A DNA stretch of 64,000 nt from Erodium maritimum (GCA_963921825.1 OY997588.1:81349043-81413042), one strand, 5' to 3'; positions 24,912-36,292 are shown, counted from the first letter of the stretch. Numbers and translations: made by a program. Notes: generated from the letters alone by a model not told the origin.

Positions 24912-27900
24912 CTAGTTCCAATCTAAACTCCAATATGTCCCCATCGACTTTACATGTCTAACATGTTCAGGCAGTGACACTGCCTTAGTCAAAGGGTTGG
25001 CTATGTTATCATCTGTTGCAATATCGGTTATCTTTACTTCACCTCAGTTCAGTATTTATCTGATGAGGTGGATACGCCGCAGTACATGTTTGGATTTGTT
25101 ATACGATCTAGGCTTTTAGCTTGCGCAATGGCCCTTGTGTTGTCGCAAGATGGATTCACCGGGCTGGATGGGTTTTTAATTACACCCAGCCCTGCCATGA
25201 ATTTCCAAATCCACATAGCCTCCTTAGCTGCCTCTGCAGCATCCATGTCGTAGATTCGGCAATGATATCTTGCTTTACGCTCTCCAGCTAAAGCTCTAAC
25301 ATTCAGCGTAAACACATATCCTGATTGACTTCTAAAGTCATCTGGATTTGTCTTGGAAAACTAGCGTCTACTTATCCTTTGGCGACTAGTTCAGCATCAT
25401 CTTTCCCACGGGTTAGAATGATGTCTACTGGTACAACATAAGGCTTACGAGACGTCTGGTCTCATACATGTCATGGCATATATGATCGATCCTGCCCCCA
25501 GGCGCATAAGATTTTCATCATCCTTTTCAGCTCATCAGGTGTCTTAGGACACCGAGTCTTGCTGAGATAAATGCCATGACTAGTGGGTAAGAGTACTTTC
25601 TTTGAATCGAGCATTAAGAACCTACTCAATGCCTTGTTCACATAGGTTCCCTGACTTAAATCCAAGACCCTCTTGGTGCGATCTCTACATATCTTAATCC
25701 CTAAGATATAAGAAGCATCGACTAAGTCATTTATTGAAAAACACTTCCTCAACCAAGCTTAAGTCTCGTGCAAGGTTGGGATGTCGTTTTCAATGAGAAC
25801 CAGAAAGGTAATCTTGCTCCCACTAGCCTTCTTATAAACGCAAGATTCATCCTCGTTCTTGATTAAGCCAAATCCAAATACAGCTTCATCAAAACGAAGG
25901 ATCCAACTCCGAGAAGTTCGTTTCAGTCCATAAATGGATTTCAACAACTTATAAATCTTTCCCTTATTCTTCGGATCATCAAAACCTTTGGGCCGAGACA
26001 TACAAACATACTCAGTCAAATTTCCATTTAGGAAAGCGGTTTTGACATCCACTTGCCATATCTCGTAATTATGATACGCAGTTATGTCAAGAAGAATTTG
26101 GATCGATTTTGACCATAGCCACTAGGGAGAAGGTTTCCTCATAGTCAATCCATTGGATCTGCCTATAACCTTTCGCCACCAGTTGAGCTTTGTAGGTCAG
26201 AGGGTTGCCGTCCATGTCCATCTTCACCTTGAAGATCGATTTGCATCCGATGGTCCTCACACCATTGATGGGATCAACCGGTTCCCAGACTCGGTTGTCC
26301 GGCATGGATTGCATTTCCTCCCTCATGGCTCCCAGCCATGACTCGGAGTCGGGCCCATCCACGACTTCTTGAAAGGTGGCTGGATCACCGTGATCCACCA
26401 AGACTTCATTGTCACCTCCGAATACCATATCTTGGAGGTGGAAGATTGACCCTTTCAAATCGCCTTGGACCTTCCGGAATTGTAACAGGAATTGGTTCTC
26501 ACTCTACGACAATCTCTGGCTCCTTTCTACTGGGTTGTCAATTGGTTTAGACAGATCTGTACCATCCTGAATTTCTTCGAGATGCACAATCCTTCCAATG
26601 ACGTCTTTGGAAACAAAACTTCTTTTCCATAAAGACCCCACCCCAAGCGACGAATACCATGTTCTCACTGGGATTGTAGAAATAGTATCCCCTTGTTGCT
26701 TTGGGACACCACACGAAGGTGCATATCTCAGATCTTGGTTCGAGCTTAGTCGAAACCAAATGTTTCACATAAGCCTCGCAACCACAAATCTTTAGGAAGG
26801 ACAAAGCGGGCATCATCCCGTACCATTTTAAAATGGTGTCCCTTCCACACCCTTCGTCGAAGCCCGATTCACTATGAATGCGGTCGTCTCTAGAGCATAA
26901 CCCCAGAAAGAGATTGGGAGATCAGTCCAACTAATAATGGAACGGACCATTGTCTAACAATGTCCGATTTCTCCGTTTGGCTACACCTTTCATCTACAGT
27001 GTCCCAAGAGGAGTCCATTCCAAAAGGATCCCATTCTCTTTTAGATGATATAATAACTCTGTGGTCAAGTATTTTCCACCTCGATCCAATCGAAGTGCCT
27101 TAATACCTTTGTCGAGATGGTTTTCTACTTTAGTCTTAAACTCTTTGAATTTATCAAAAGCTTCAGACTTATGTCTCAGCGAATAGACATAACCATATTT
27201 ACTGTAATCATCAGTAAATCTGATAAAGTAGCTAAAACCCCTCCTGGCAAGTGAACTTATTGATCTACACACATTCGAGTGTATCATCCCCAATAATTCA
27301 CCCGCCCTTTCATCGCGATCGATAAAAGGGCACTTTAGTCATTTTGCCCATCAAACAAACCTTGCACCTATCGATCGAATGGAATTCGAATGAACCTGAA
27401 AGTCCGCACTTCTGAAGTGCTGATAGGTGCTTCTTGTTTATGCGACCTAGATGACAGTGCCTTAACAGAGTTAGGTTTAAATCGTTGGATTTAGACCTCT
27501 TGGTGTTAACGGAATATATAAAACTTGAGGCATTGTTACCCATATCTAATATGTACAATCCTCCAACCAAGTCAGTACTTGTATAAAACATATCATTGCA
27601 TAAAACATTGAAAACTCCATTTCCAATATTAACATTATATCCTTCCTTGTCAAACACGGATACAGATATAATATTCCTACTAAAAGTAGGTATGCAATAT
27701 ACATTATACAATACTAAGACAAGGCCACTTGGCAAAGCAAGACTCATGGATCCTACAGCAGTTGCCACAACTCTGAGGTCCACTTCGTGCTTTCCAAACC
27801 TCTCTTACTTTCAGCCACCATATATAAGTGCATGTGTGAGATTCAGTCCTGGTATCTAATACCCATGAATCTTTGGAAGTAGAGAGATGTAGCTCTATAG

Positions 27901-28350
27901 AGTTAATACCGGATGAAGGCACGGTCCCACCGCCCTTCCTTAGATCATCCAGGTTTCCTGATGAAGGCGCAGTCCTACTGCCCTTCTTCAGATCATCCAC
28001 GCTATTTGATGAAGGCGCAGTCCCACTGCCCTTCTTCAGATCAGCCGTGAACTTCCTGTAATCTCGGTTCCAATGACCAGGCTATTGGCAGCAGAAGCAG
28101 ACATTCTCATGTGTCTCATCTTTCCTGCCAAGTGTGCATGGGCCCGCCCTTGCCACTTCCAATTCCCTTGTTTACCATCAGAATATCCTTGGATCCCAGA
28201 TCCCTGATATATTCTTCTCAGCAATTAATGACACTTCATGTAACTCTGATATGGTCTTAGAGACAGCCTTGTCAAGGACATATTCTTTGCGTTCAGACTT
28301 GAGGACTATCCTCAAAATTCTGTACAAGTCCAAATAGTTTGTCCCATTTA
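24912..28350 (-). pseudogene. Copia gag-pol remnant, copy 3
   Basis: Read right to left: truncated gag (28350-28178), zinc knuckle and protease-like part (28061-27704), integrase (27783-27310 and 27293-26994), integrase C-terminal part (26816-26547), RT (26458-26087, 26052-25759 and 25752-25471), RNase H (25315-25049) and tail. Shared lesions: Asn for integrase Asp (27273-27275), Lys for integrase Glu (26976-26978), YVDD-box deletion (25794/25795). A private stop splits the RT at about 25756-25758. Confidence 0.88.
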
Positions 28351-29487
28351 GGGACCCTTGTGCCAGCCTCCCGGTCAGCAACATCTTAGTGGCTAATTCC
28401 TCATGTCACAAGATTTCCCACATAGGGTAGGCTGGGGATTGAATCTCTAGGCCCGGGGTTGTTCGGGTTCTCCTCCGCTCTCCCAGGTAAGCTAGCTAGG
28501 TGCGCCTCGGTTAACAAAGAAGGCGTCCCTAACTAGGCAAGGTGGTAGGGCTAGGAAGCGCCCGTTGTAGGCCAGGATCAACCAAAGAGGTTCGAGAACC
28601 AGTTACCTCTTCGTTTGGCAACAATGGCAGCAGTTGGCAGATGAAGGGTTCCGATGATCGGTCTTTCTATAGGGCGCGATTAGGACGGAGGACGGGCTTC
28701 TTCCAGATCCTCTTGGTCCGAGTTTGGCGAGGGGGGAGGTTCGGAGGTTCCTTTTTCCTCGGAACCGTTCTAGTTTTAAAAACTCCAAGGTGGGTGTCGG
28801 AGGCGTGGTGGGAGATGAAAGGACAGTGCGGGGGACAGTCTCGAGCCGAGTAGCCACAATTGCCTGGGATTTCATCACGGGGTCGAATTTCTCGATTGAA
28901 AAGACAGACACGAGGGTCGTCGAGGTGGTGGGGGCATCAGTGGAGCCGGGGGGTGATGTGGCAGAAACTGGTTGGATGTTGCCGATGGTGGTTACAACGT
29001 GCAAAGACAAATGAGGGAGGTTGAGGTAGAGAGAACCTTAGAGGAACAAAAAGCTTTTTCCTCCACGTCTACAAAACTTGGTAACATACATTTTATTGGA
29101 GTTTGTTGCATTTTCGTAGTTAGTACTTAAAAAAACTGCCATTTTGATTTAGGACTTGTGCGTGCTTGATTTGACTTGAGTAAGTGACTTGTTCTTGGTT
29201 GGTTGCATTGCAAGGAGCTGAGGTTGAAAACAAGCTGCGTGAAAATAAGTGATTCATTTCATTGTTAATTAATGTGTGTTCTTATTTAGGGGATTGGTGA
29301 TTTTACTGCCCAAGTGAATAATTTGATGTTTTGAAGTCCATCAGCACAGTCATAAACTTGTTGCAAGTGTGTAAAAGGAAGATTTACAGCCTATGACTAC
29401 AGTACACTGCTGAGATAATACCATATTCAGCAAGCTTGCAACATTTTCTTATCAATATTGTACAAAACCTAGTATTACAGATCATCT
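28351..29487 (+). other. Unassigned sequence between Copia copy 3 and the P450 gene
   Basis: No recognised gene. The part 28351-28900 is GC-rich and repeat-like. An antisense open frame at 28603-29010 (135 codons, Pro/Thr/Ser-rich) and a plus frame at 28542-28853 show no domain. From about 29040 the base composition becomes AT-rich, as expected for sequence 3' of a plant gene. Confidence 0.4.
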
Positions 29488-29493
29488 TTTATT
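29488..29493 (-). terminator. Candidate poly(A) signal of the P450 gene
   Basis: Read on the minus strand this is AATAAA, about 36 nt after the P450 stop codon, in an AT-rich context. Plant poly(A) signals are loose, so this is only the best visible candidate. Confidence 0.45.
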
Positions 29494-29528
29494 GTTCATA
29501 TTGTACTAAAACCTTATGTAGTTTCCAC

Positions 29529-32500
29529 CTATGTGGGACAACACATAGTAGGGATTAGTAAGAGTTCTTCTTTTCTCCGGACAGTTAAGCCAAAACCTTC
29601 AGTCATGTCTAGATCTTCCGGTCTCTGTCCATCAGGAACTTTCCAGTCAAAATGATAGAGTAACTTGGCAAGTGGTAGCTCAATATTGGGTTGTGCAAAT
29701 GCTATCCCGGGACAAACCCTTCGTCCGGCGCCAAATGGGATGAACTCATAGTGAGCCCCCTTGAAATCAACCGAACTATCAAGAAACCTCTCGGGGTAAA
29801 ATCTTTCCGGTTCAGTCCAGTACTTGGGATCTCTTGCAATCGCCCATGCATTAACTATGACCTTGGCCTTTGCAGGTATCCCGTATCCACCGATCACGCA
29901 ATTCTCTCGACTTTCTCTTGGCATCAACAGAGGTAGAGAAGGGTGTAGCCTCAGGGTTTCTTTTATCACCGCTTTCAAGAACTTCAGTTTTTCAATACAA
30001 GTTCCATCGAAATTTCCTTCTTCTCCAACAACCTTCCTCACCTCCGCCTGTGCCTCCTTGATCAGCTTTGGGTTCTTCAACATTTCTGATATTGCCCACT
30101 CGATCGCTGTAGATGAAGTCTCTGTTCCACCAATGAAAATGTCCTGCAATGTAATTATAAGGATCATAATCCATTGAAGGATCATGCAATGTGAACAACG
30201 TTACAGAATTTTATAGTATGACAAAGCCTCTCCTCTCGTTCTCTTCTTTTTGGTCAAATCTAGTTTCTTTGTATCAAGAGTATGTCGATATTGAATTGTT
30301 ACTGGCCAATGGTTGTTCCGCGTCCGGTCAAGGGGAGGGTTGTTGTTCGTCCGGCCAAAGGAAAGCTGGTCGATCCAGCCAAGAGTTCCGATCGGAAGCT
30401 GACCAAGTCTGGTGGTGCTGCTCCAGTTGTTGGGGATGTCGTAGCTCCTCTATCCAAAGGAACTCAAGCGAGGCTTTGAAGACACAACAACCTTCAGAAG
30501 AGCCAGTTGCATCTGCTCAGGTGGATCTGATGAAGATTGAGCCATCTTTGAATGTTTTTCAAGAATAAGAAGACGAAGTTTTCATCTACAACCTTCCTTT
30601 CGAATCATCAGAGGCGGGCCCGGAACGTGTTCAGCGTATACTGTAAGGTTGTGTTTGCTACGGTTTACAAACGGCTAAACCGCAAAGGCCTTCTATAGTT
30701 TCGTATGTTTCGAGTCAAAAGACTCTGTTAATCAAGCTATCAAGGGGTTAAATGGGTTCACTTACAATGGTTATACCCTCTTTGTTTCCGTCGCGCGACA
30801 CCAGATTCAAAAGGACACGAACCCAGGTGTTACCGGGAATAGAACATGTGCTATGTTTCTCGTCTCCAGAAACAGAGCTTGTTTTAAGAGGTTTTGTTCG
30901 CGGGGGGACAATCATGGGACTCCGGTGGTGCGTCCCGGCCTTTCTCCGCTGCTTACTGACGTGGTAGCGTTGTCTTCTCGTCATTCCGGTTGTTTCGCCA
31001 CCGAGGATCGCATCGTTGAAAATCCGATTGTGAATTCCGAATCAAATCATGATTTGAAGCCGCAATTCGCGTTGTGTAATTCATCAGGAAATCAGGGATG
31101 TCCTGTCGATCATGCTGCATATTTCCCGGGGTCTGATGATTCGGATGTTGTTACAGGACGTGGTTTTGGCTGGCCCAGTTAAATTTCTCCTCCGGCACAA
31201 GTTGAATTGGTCGACCCTGTTAAAGAACCTATCGTTCCGAACCAAAAGGCTTTGGCTGTCCCTAGGTTTGGTACTAGGCCTGAGCCCAGGTCTCAGACAT
31301 TACCTGTCCAGTCTTTTGGCTCGGCTGTGATGGTATTTGAAGCGGTTTAAGCCTCACAATAGATGGTCGATTTTATTGGGGATCCACAGGGTAGTCCGTG
31401 GAAGGAGGTTCTCCTTAAATCTTCGATTCATACCAATGTTCAACCAAAACGTCGTGGTCGAACAAAGAAGGGACAGTTCAAGAGGATTGTTCCTGCAATT
31501 GTTGTTTATCAAAAAAAGAGCTAAAACTTTTGCTAATAAAGGAGGTAAACCGGGTAGTTTTGTGGTTGACATTGCTACAAAGGATAGCTCGGGGGACCGG
31601 AGCTATTCCAAGAAAATCGGGAAAAAGATCGTTGACCTTGTTTCTCTAGCGCGCGTACAACCCAATTCTCTAGTCGTCCGACAGCATCTTGACGAGGACA
31701 TATAGAATATCAAGGACGAGGATAGGTCTGAACCGAATACAGAAATAGATGCAATCCCTATTTCTGTTTCTAATCGGTTTTGTTGCTTAATTTTGGATAG
31801 GACGCAGATAGGGAGGACGATCGTTTGATCTTGTTGCTTCCTTGTTTGGGTTTATCATGTTATTTTATTTTGGCACTTGTAGCTGCTATGGTCGGAGGGA
31901 AAAAGTTTTGCTTCGAGGATCATTTTCCTGCTTTGTTCTGCGTTCTTGTGAAACATCTGCTTAATAAATTTTCGCTTATCAAAGAAAAAGATCATAGTCT
32001 GTACTAAAAGGAATGAAAAAGAAACATTTATACTGACCAGTATCACTGCTTTGATGTTGTTGTAAGTTAAAGGAGCCTCCGAATCACTATTTTCCTGAAC
32101 ATCTAACATAACATCAACCAGATCTTTCTGGTCAGCTTCATTTCTTGAAGCCTTTCTTTTTTCTTGGTGCTCATTGATGATGTTCTGAAGTATCCTGTCG
32201 CTTTCTTGATGAAATTTCTCGAATTTAGGCCTCAATCCGCTGATGACCTCCATCAGTTTGATCGAAGGGTACGCCTCCGGAAGACTGAAGCCTGCAGCTA
32301 TCTTCAAAGATTCCTCAACAATGGAAATTAATCTATCTTGCTCATTACATTTGTTACCAAATGCAGCCCTTGATGTTATGCAGTATGTCAAGGAGAAAAT
32401 CATCTTGCTAAGATTGATGGTTGATCCCTGGCTCGAAGATATGGTTTCGATGAGGTTCGAGACCTCCTCTTCTCGAATCGACTGGAAAGATTGCACACGG

Positions 32501-32934
32501 CTTGCACTGAAAAGCTCGGTCGAGCTAATCCTTCGAAGCTGCTTCCAATAGCTGCCGTATTGTGAGAAGGCTATGCTGGTGGAGTCGTAGGACATAATCT
32601 TGCCGAAAATGAAAAAGGCCCTGTTGGAGAAGTTGAGGTCATTGAGTTTTAGAACCTCTCTTGCGACCTCTGGCGAAGAGACGACAATGGTGGGAGCTTG
32701 GCCAAGCTGTAGGTACATGAGAGGTCCATGTTTCATGGCCAAGTTTGAGAGGGTGTGATGGACTAGGGAGCCACCAGCAGCAAGCTGGTGCAAGTTGCCT
32801 ATGAGTGGGAGCTTCCATGGACTTGGGGGAAGGTTTGAGGGTTTTGGTCTCTTCACTGTTTTGATGATCACCATGACCAGGAAAAGGAAGAAGGTGATGA
32901 CAGTAGGGAAGAAGGGTTTCTGAGAAGAGTCCAT
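29529..32934 (-). CDS. Cytochrome P450, CYP71 clan (CYP71D-like), two exons
   Basis: Exon 1 is 32934-32038 (299 codons), exon 2 is 30143-29529; the product is 503 aa, a normal length for an ER-bound plant P450 mono-oxygenase. Visible parts: N-terminal membrane anchor (residues about 8-25), Pro-rich hinge (30-39, PKPSNLPPSP), I-helix oxygen-binding motif GGTETSST (304-311), K-helix ETLR (361-364), PERF block (416-419) and haem loop FGAGRRVCPG with Cys443. The phase-0 intron just before the I-helix is the conserved CYP71-clan position, with splice sites CTG/GTCAGT and TTGCAG/GAC. I prefer the ATG at 32934 (G at +4); an in-frame ATG at 32949 adds five residues. The frame is uninterrupted. CYP71D-like enzymes often oxidise terpenoids or other secondary metabolites; the substrate cannot be inferred here. 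Confidence 0.93.
30172..31989 (+). mobile_element. LINE-E: ORF1-only LINE inside the P450 intron
   Basis: It is opposite in direction to the P450. It is flanked by gatcataatc (30162-30171) and gatcatagtc (31990-31999), a 9/10 candidate target duplication, and ends in a typical plant LINE 3' end (aataaatttt, cttatc, then an A-rich tail at 31980-31989). It holds a broken ORF1 with an RNA-recognition-motif-like fold and no ORF2. It makes up about 96% of the 1894-nt intron. Confidence 0.72.
30250..31530 (+). pseudogene. LINE-E ORF1 remnant with an RRM-like domain
   Basis: Frame fragments read as an RNA recognition motif: RNP2-like VFIYNLPFE (about 30578-30604), RNP1-like KAFYSFVCFES (about 30685-30717), then the AIKGLNGFTYNGYTLFVSVA end (about 30727-30795). 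A 95-codon stretch follows, and a Lys/Arg-rich tail (KRRGRTKKGQFKR, about 31447-31485) ends the protein. Stops and frame changes at about 30640 and 30676 break it. RRM-bearing ORF1 proteins are known from a plant L1 subgroup (BNR-type LINEs of beet); that assignment is inference. Confidence 0.6.
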
Positions 32935-32971
32935 GAAGAATGAGCACATATGAGAAAAGGAGAAGGGTTAG

Positions 32972-32982
32972 ATATATATATA
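32972..32982 (-). promoter_or_regulatory. Candidate TATA box of the P450 gene
   Basis: A tatatatata run lies 38-48 bp upstream of the preferred ATG. With usual TATA-to-start spacing transcription would begin near 32945, which would exclude the upstream ATG at 32949 and support the start at 32934. A second TATA-like run at 33001-33010 would allow either start. Confidence 0.45.
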
Positions 32983-34007
32983 CACAAGAAGGCAAGGGGA
33001 AATATATATCTTATTTTAAATTTATCAATTGAAAAGATGCCATGTAATTCTAGTTAAGGATGATCTCATAAAAATATATTGATTTTAACGCTTTTTTTCA
33101 TTTAATAACTATACTATCTTTTACATTTAGTTATACTGAATTTTCAAATTTTCTCGTAGAATACCTCCATTTTCTCCTTTTTCAACTTTAAGCGACTCAT
33201 GTGCTTCTGGTGATGGCCTTTAATTTCAGCGGAAACAAAGAACAGAAAACCAATCAAAAAATGAATTATACATTGAGAAACGGAAATGAAATAAGCGAAT
33301 CGAATCATGAAATTCTACACGAGATTAAGCATTCTTAGTAAATACATAAACAATATCCGAGTGCTGGATCGTGCCCACAGTATCTATGATAATGGTTGTG
33401 CAAGCAATCCCAAAGTCTTCCAAGAAGAACTATAGATGTGTAGACAAAGTGGAGGAGACAGTATATCATTTCTAAAAGAGAAAATGTCGATTCCTAACCC
33501 AGTCAAAAAAGTCATTTGTAATTCCTAATTAAGATCGATCTTTTGTGACAGATCCTAGTACAAAAATGATATCTTTTTTTACAGAAAGTAACATAAATGT
33601 GGTAGTTTGTTACAAAATATAGTATAGAGGTGGTATTTTTTTTACAAGGAACACAACTTTTTTCATACTTATTTTATACGTGAGTGGTACTTTTTGTATA
33701 ATCTTTCCACATAGGTCCGGAATCGATGTTACCCCTTTCTAAAATTACAACAAGAATTACAGATATGTATCTTTCTAAAAATATATAAGATGTGATAATT
33801 TGATTCTTCTACTTATCTTCTTAATTGGATTCATCATAATCCATATCAAGATTACTATAATGATGATTTCCTCTTTGTGCATAACAATAATAACACAACA
33901 CCAATTAGTTAGTTGATTGATGTTTCATACAAATATCACATGTTTTAGAAACCGCACACATTTAACGGATATGAATATATGGTTTCAATAAGAGTTTATG
34001 TAAATTT
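32983..34007 (+). other. AT-rich upstream region of the P450 gene
   Basis: About 1 kb of low-GC sequence with no coding potential or recognised repeat. Upstream control elements of the P450 would lie here; none was identified beyond the TATA candidates. Confidence 0.5.
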
Positions 34008-34414
34008 TGGAATAAAACGGGTCACTTATATCAGATCAATTATCCACAACTAGAAGATCAATCTTATTAATAGAGTATAGCTTCAATCGTTATAAGTAGC
34101 TTTAACTATTATATTTTCCTTATATGAGTTTAATTTCAACACTCCCCCTCACGAATAGGACTGCACATCTACAAGTCGGTCATAACAGGACTGGACATCT
34201 GCATATGGACCGGAAAACACAAGGTGGAGGTGAAAAATGGGTGTGGGCCGAACCAGGCTTTGACACCAAGTTAATTTTTTGTTTAAAACTGGCCACTTAT
34301 ATCAGGTCGGGCTTCCACAACTAAAAGATCAACCTTGTTAGTTGGGAGTGGTCCTTGCCGTTATAAGTAGCTCTTTATTCTAATATTTTCCCGATGTAGG
34401 TTCACACTTCAACA
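34008..34414 (-). mobile_element. TRIM-like miniature LTR retrotransposon
   Basis: Two direct repeats of about 135 bp (34008-34141 and 34280-34414) enclose about 138 bp with no coding capacity. Read on the minus strand each begins tgttgaa and they share ttataagtagct and the ccacaacta-agatcaa block. Next to the right repeat the plus strand shows ggctttgacacca (34256-34268), 11/13 identical to the complement of a tRNA-Met primer site. Next to the left repeat is the complement of a polypurine tract, ctccccctcacg (34142-34153). Size, primer site and tract fit a TRIM. Confidence 0.65.
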
Positions 34415-34498
34415 TTCCCCCTCACGTGTATTACTTGGCGTCTACACGTGGGGCATAACATGATTAGACTAGACATCTGTATATGGGTCGGAGACAAA
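34415..34498 (-). repeat. Partial second TRIM internal region
   Basis: After the right TRIM LTR the sequence again reads ttccccctcacg, followed by a diverged copy of the internal region (acatctgtatatgggtcgga versus acatctgcatatggaccgga). The right LTR therefore borders internal sequence on both sides, as in a tandem array sharing one LTR. No third LTR in the same orientation follows. Confidence 0.5.
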
Positions 34499-34634
34499 TG
34501 TTGAAGTGTGAACCCACATTGGGAAAATATAATAATAAAAAGCTAATTATAAAGGCTAGGGTCACACTCAACTAATAAGGTTGATCTTTTAGTTGTGGAA
34601 GCCCAACCCGATATAACTGGCATGTTTGAAACCA
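34499..34634 (+). repeat. TRIM LTR in opposite orientation
   Basis: It begins tgttgaagtgtgaaccc and is an inverted, roughly 85-90% match to 34280-34414. It is followed by a primer-site-like tggtatcagag at 34644-34654. A weak second start (tgttaaaatatg, 34734) preceded by gatagggag suggests a diverged partner, but a full element could not be closed. Confidence 0.55.
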
Positions 34635-34734
34635 AAATTTATATGGTATCAGAGTTGATTTGGGCTTGTGTGCAAGATCCTCTCTCCTATGTCGTAGAAT
34701 GCAACACCAGCGAGGCTCACACGTGATAGGGAGT

Positions 34735-35801
34735 GTTAAAATATGTGTCCCACATTAAAAGTCTATGGACATATTGACCACTTGACAAACATATTGATGT
34801 CTCCACCTATCAATTTGAGTTTTGATGTCAAATTGGGGTTTAACAGTTTATAAAAGGTTATGGGCTTTGACTTGGACCTCCGTGTGGGTATATGGGCCAG
34901 GTGATAGGCCCATGTGTAGGCACAAGTTCAGCTTCACTTTCTGATTGTGTTATGGGTTCCGATTTAAATGGGATTGTGAGGTCCATTTTGGTTGGGTCGA
35001 GTATTGCGTGTAGCAATTCCGCTTTTGCACATACGAGTCTGGGTGAAACACTGGCAGATGGGGACATTTTGGATACAAGAATCACAAAGCAAAACAGTTT
35101 CACCTCGGCTGGTCAACAGGGTGCAGATGTTGTGGGTAAGGAGGTTCAGTCAAAGTCGGGTGGACCTTAGGAGTCTCCGATTTCCTCCCTTCCACTACTT
35201 TCAGTTTTCGATCAGGAATTTCCTACAATGTCACCTACAACCGCGAAGACGCCTTTAAACGCGAAGAAATTTAAAAAGAAAAAGAAGAAACCCTTGCAGC
35301 CTTTTGTAATGACAACTTGATCTCAAACCCGGACCATCAGTGATCTTGAAGCTCAGCGTTGATATGAGGTGTATAGGCTTTTTGTCATTACAGAGACTTT
35401 ACTGAAGACTGGGACTTATTACACGGTCCTTTCTTAGTGAGGTTTTGGTGTCACTATAGGTTTTTTTTTCTTCTGTTTTGGATTTTGTTCCCGTTAGTTC
35501 GTGTTTTTCTGTTTTCGGGAGATTCACATGCCTTTGTGGTAGGGTTTCTTTGAAGGTCTCTTTGGGATAGCCTTTCGACAGTCCTTCTTTTTTCCCTTCC
35601 TTGGAGCAAAAAGTTTTACTAAAAAATCGCTTGTAAAAAAGCAGTTTATAAAGTGTATTTTTGTCGTTCACTATCAAGAGCAAAGTGGGAAAAAATGAAA
35701 ATTTTGTACAGTTAAGTGAGAGAATTTAAAGATCAATGTAATTAAGTGAGGAAGGTGTTAAAGGCTGAGTGTTTTTATGATATTGTTCCTTATAATTATT
35801 T
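34735..35801 (+). other. Possible decayed LINE ORF1 tail (LINE-F); otherwise unassigned
   Basis: An open stretch at 34892-35170 is followed in another frame by a Thr/Lys-rich end (KKFKKKKKK, about 35263-35290), resembling the basic C-terminus of LINE ORF1 proteins, and then by a T/G-rich stretch ending in gcttgtaaaaaag (about 35628-35641). No domain was recognised and no target duplication found, so this is a weak call. Confidence 0.3.
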
Positions 35802-36292
35802 GTGAAAACTCTGGGTCCTAACCTTCTTGAACGTTTCGTTTTGACGTCCTAACCCAGACCAACGTTTCGTTACAGTTCCATACACGAAAGGTTGGAACTT
35901 TTACAAAACCTGATATGAATCGTTCAAATTAACGATTTCGTTAACATAGGAAGTGTAAAGTCGAAACTACAACTCCATTCACGTTAACCTTTCAGCTCTC
36001 CATGCCCGTTAAACATGCAATTAGCACACTTAGTATACATACCCAACAATTTTTCAACATTGAATTTCAAAATAATGCATTATTTTGGGAAAAAGGAGCT
36101 GAAAGGTTAACGTGAATGGAATTGTAGTTTCGACTTTTCACTTCCTATGTTAACGAAATCGTTAATTTGAACGGTTCATATCAGGTTTTGTAAAAGTTCC
36201 AACCTTTCGTGTATGGAACTGTAACGAAACGTTGGTCTGGGTTAGGATGTCAAAACGAAACGTTGAAAAAGGTTAGGAACCAGAGTCATCCC
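35802..36292. mobile_element. MITE with about 190-bp terminal inverted repeats, Mutator-type
   Basis: The left arm (35802-36000) and right arm (about 36100-36292) are near-perfect inverted copies, sharing for example ggttggaacttttacaaaac and gttaacgaaatcgtta. About 100 bp separates them with no coding capacity. The flanks taattattt (35793-35801) and tagttattt (36293-36301) form a 9-bp duplication with one mismatch. A 9-bp duplication and long TIRs are hallmarks of Mutator-like non-autonomous elements. Confidence 0.75.

Larger units (their letters stand above)
23211..28350 (-). mobile_element. Copia LTR retrotransposon, copy 3, minus strand, 5'-truncated
   Basis: It keeps the 3' LTR (left side here) and an internal region running back to gag codon 20 or so, where homology stops at 28350. 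The gag start, the leader, primer site and 5' LTR are absent, so it could not be a direct product of normal LTR insertion. Flanking sequence at 28351 is unrelated to the family. It carries the shared family lesions and variants shared with copy 2 (for example the frameshift near 27310). Confidence 0.9.

Noticed and set aside
28603-29010. A 135-codon antisense frame rich in Pro, Thr and Ser
   Set aside because: No domain, biased composition and overlapping frames on the other strand; not supported as a gene.
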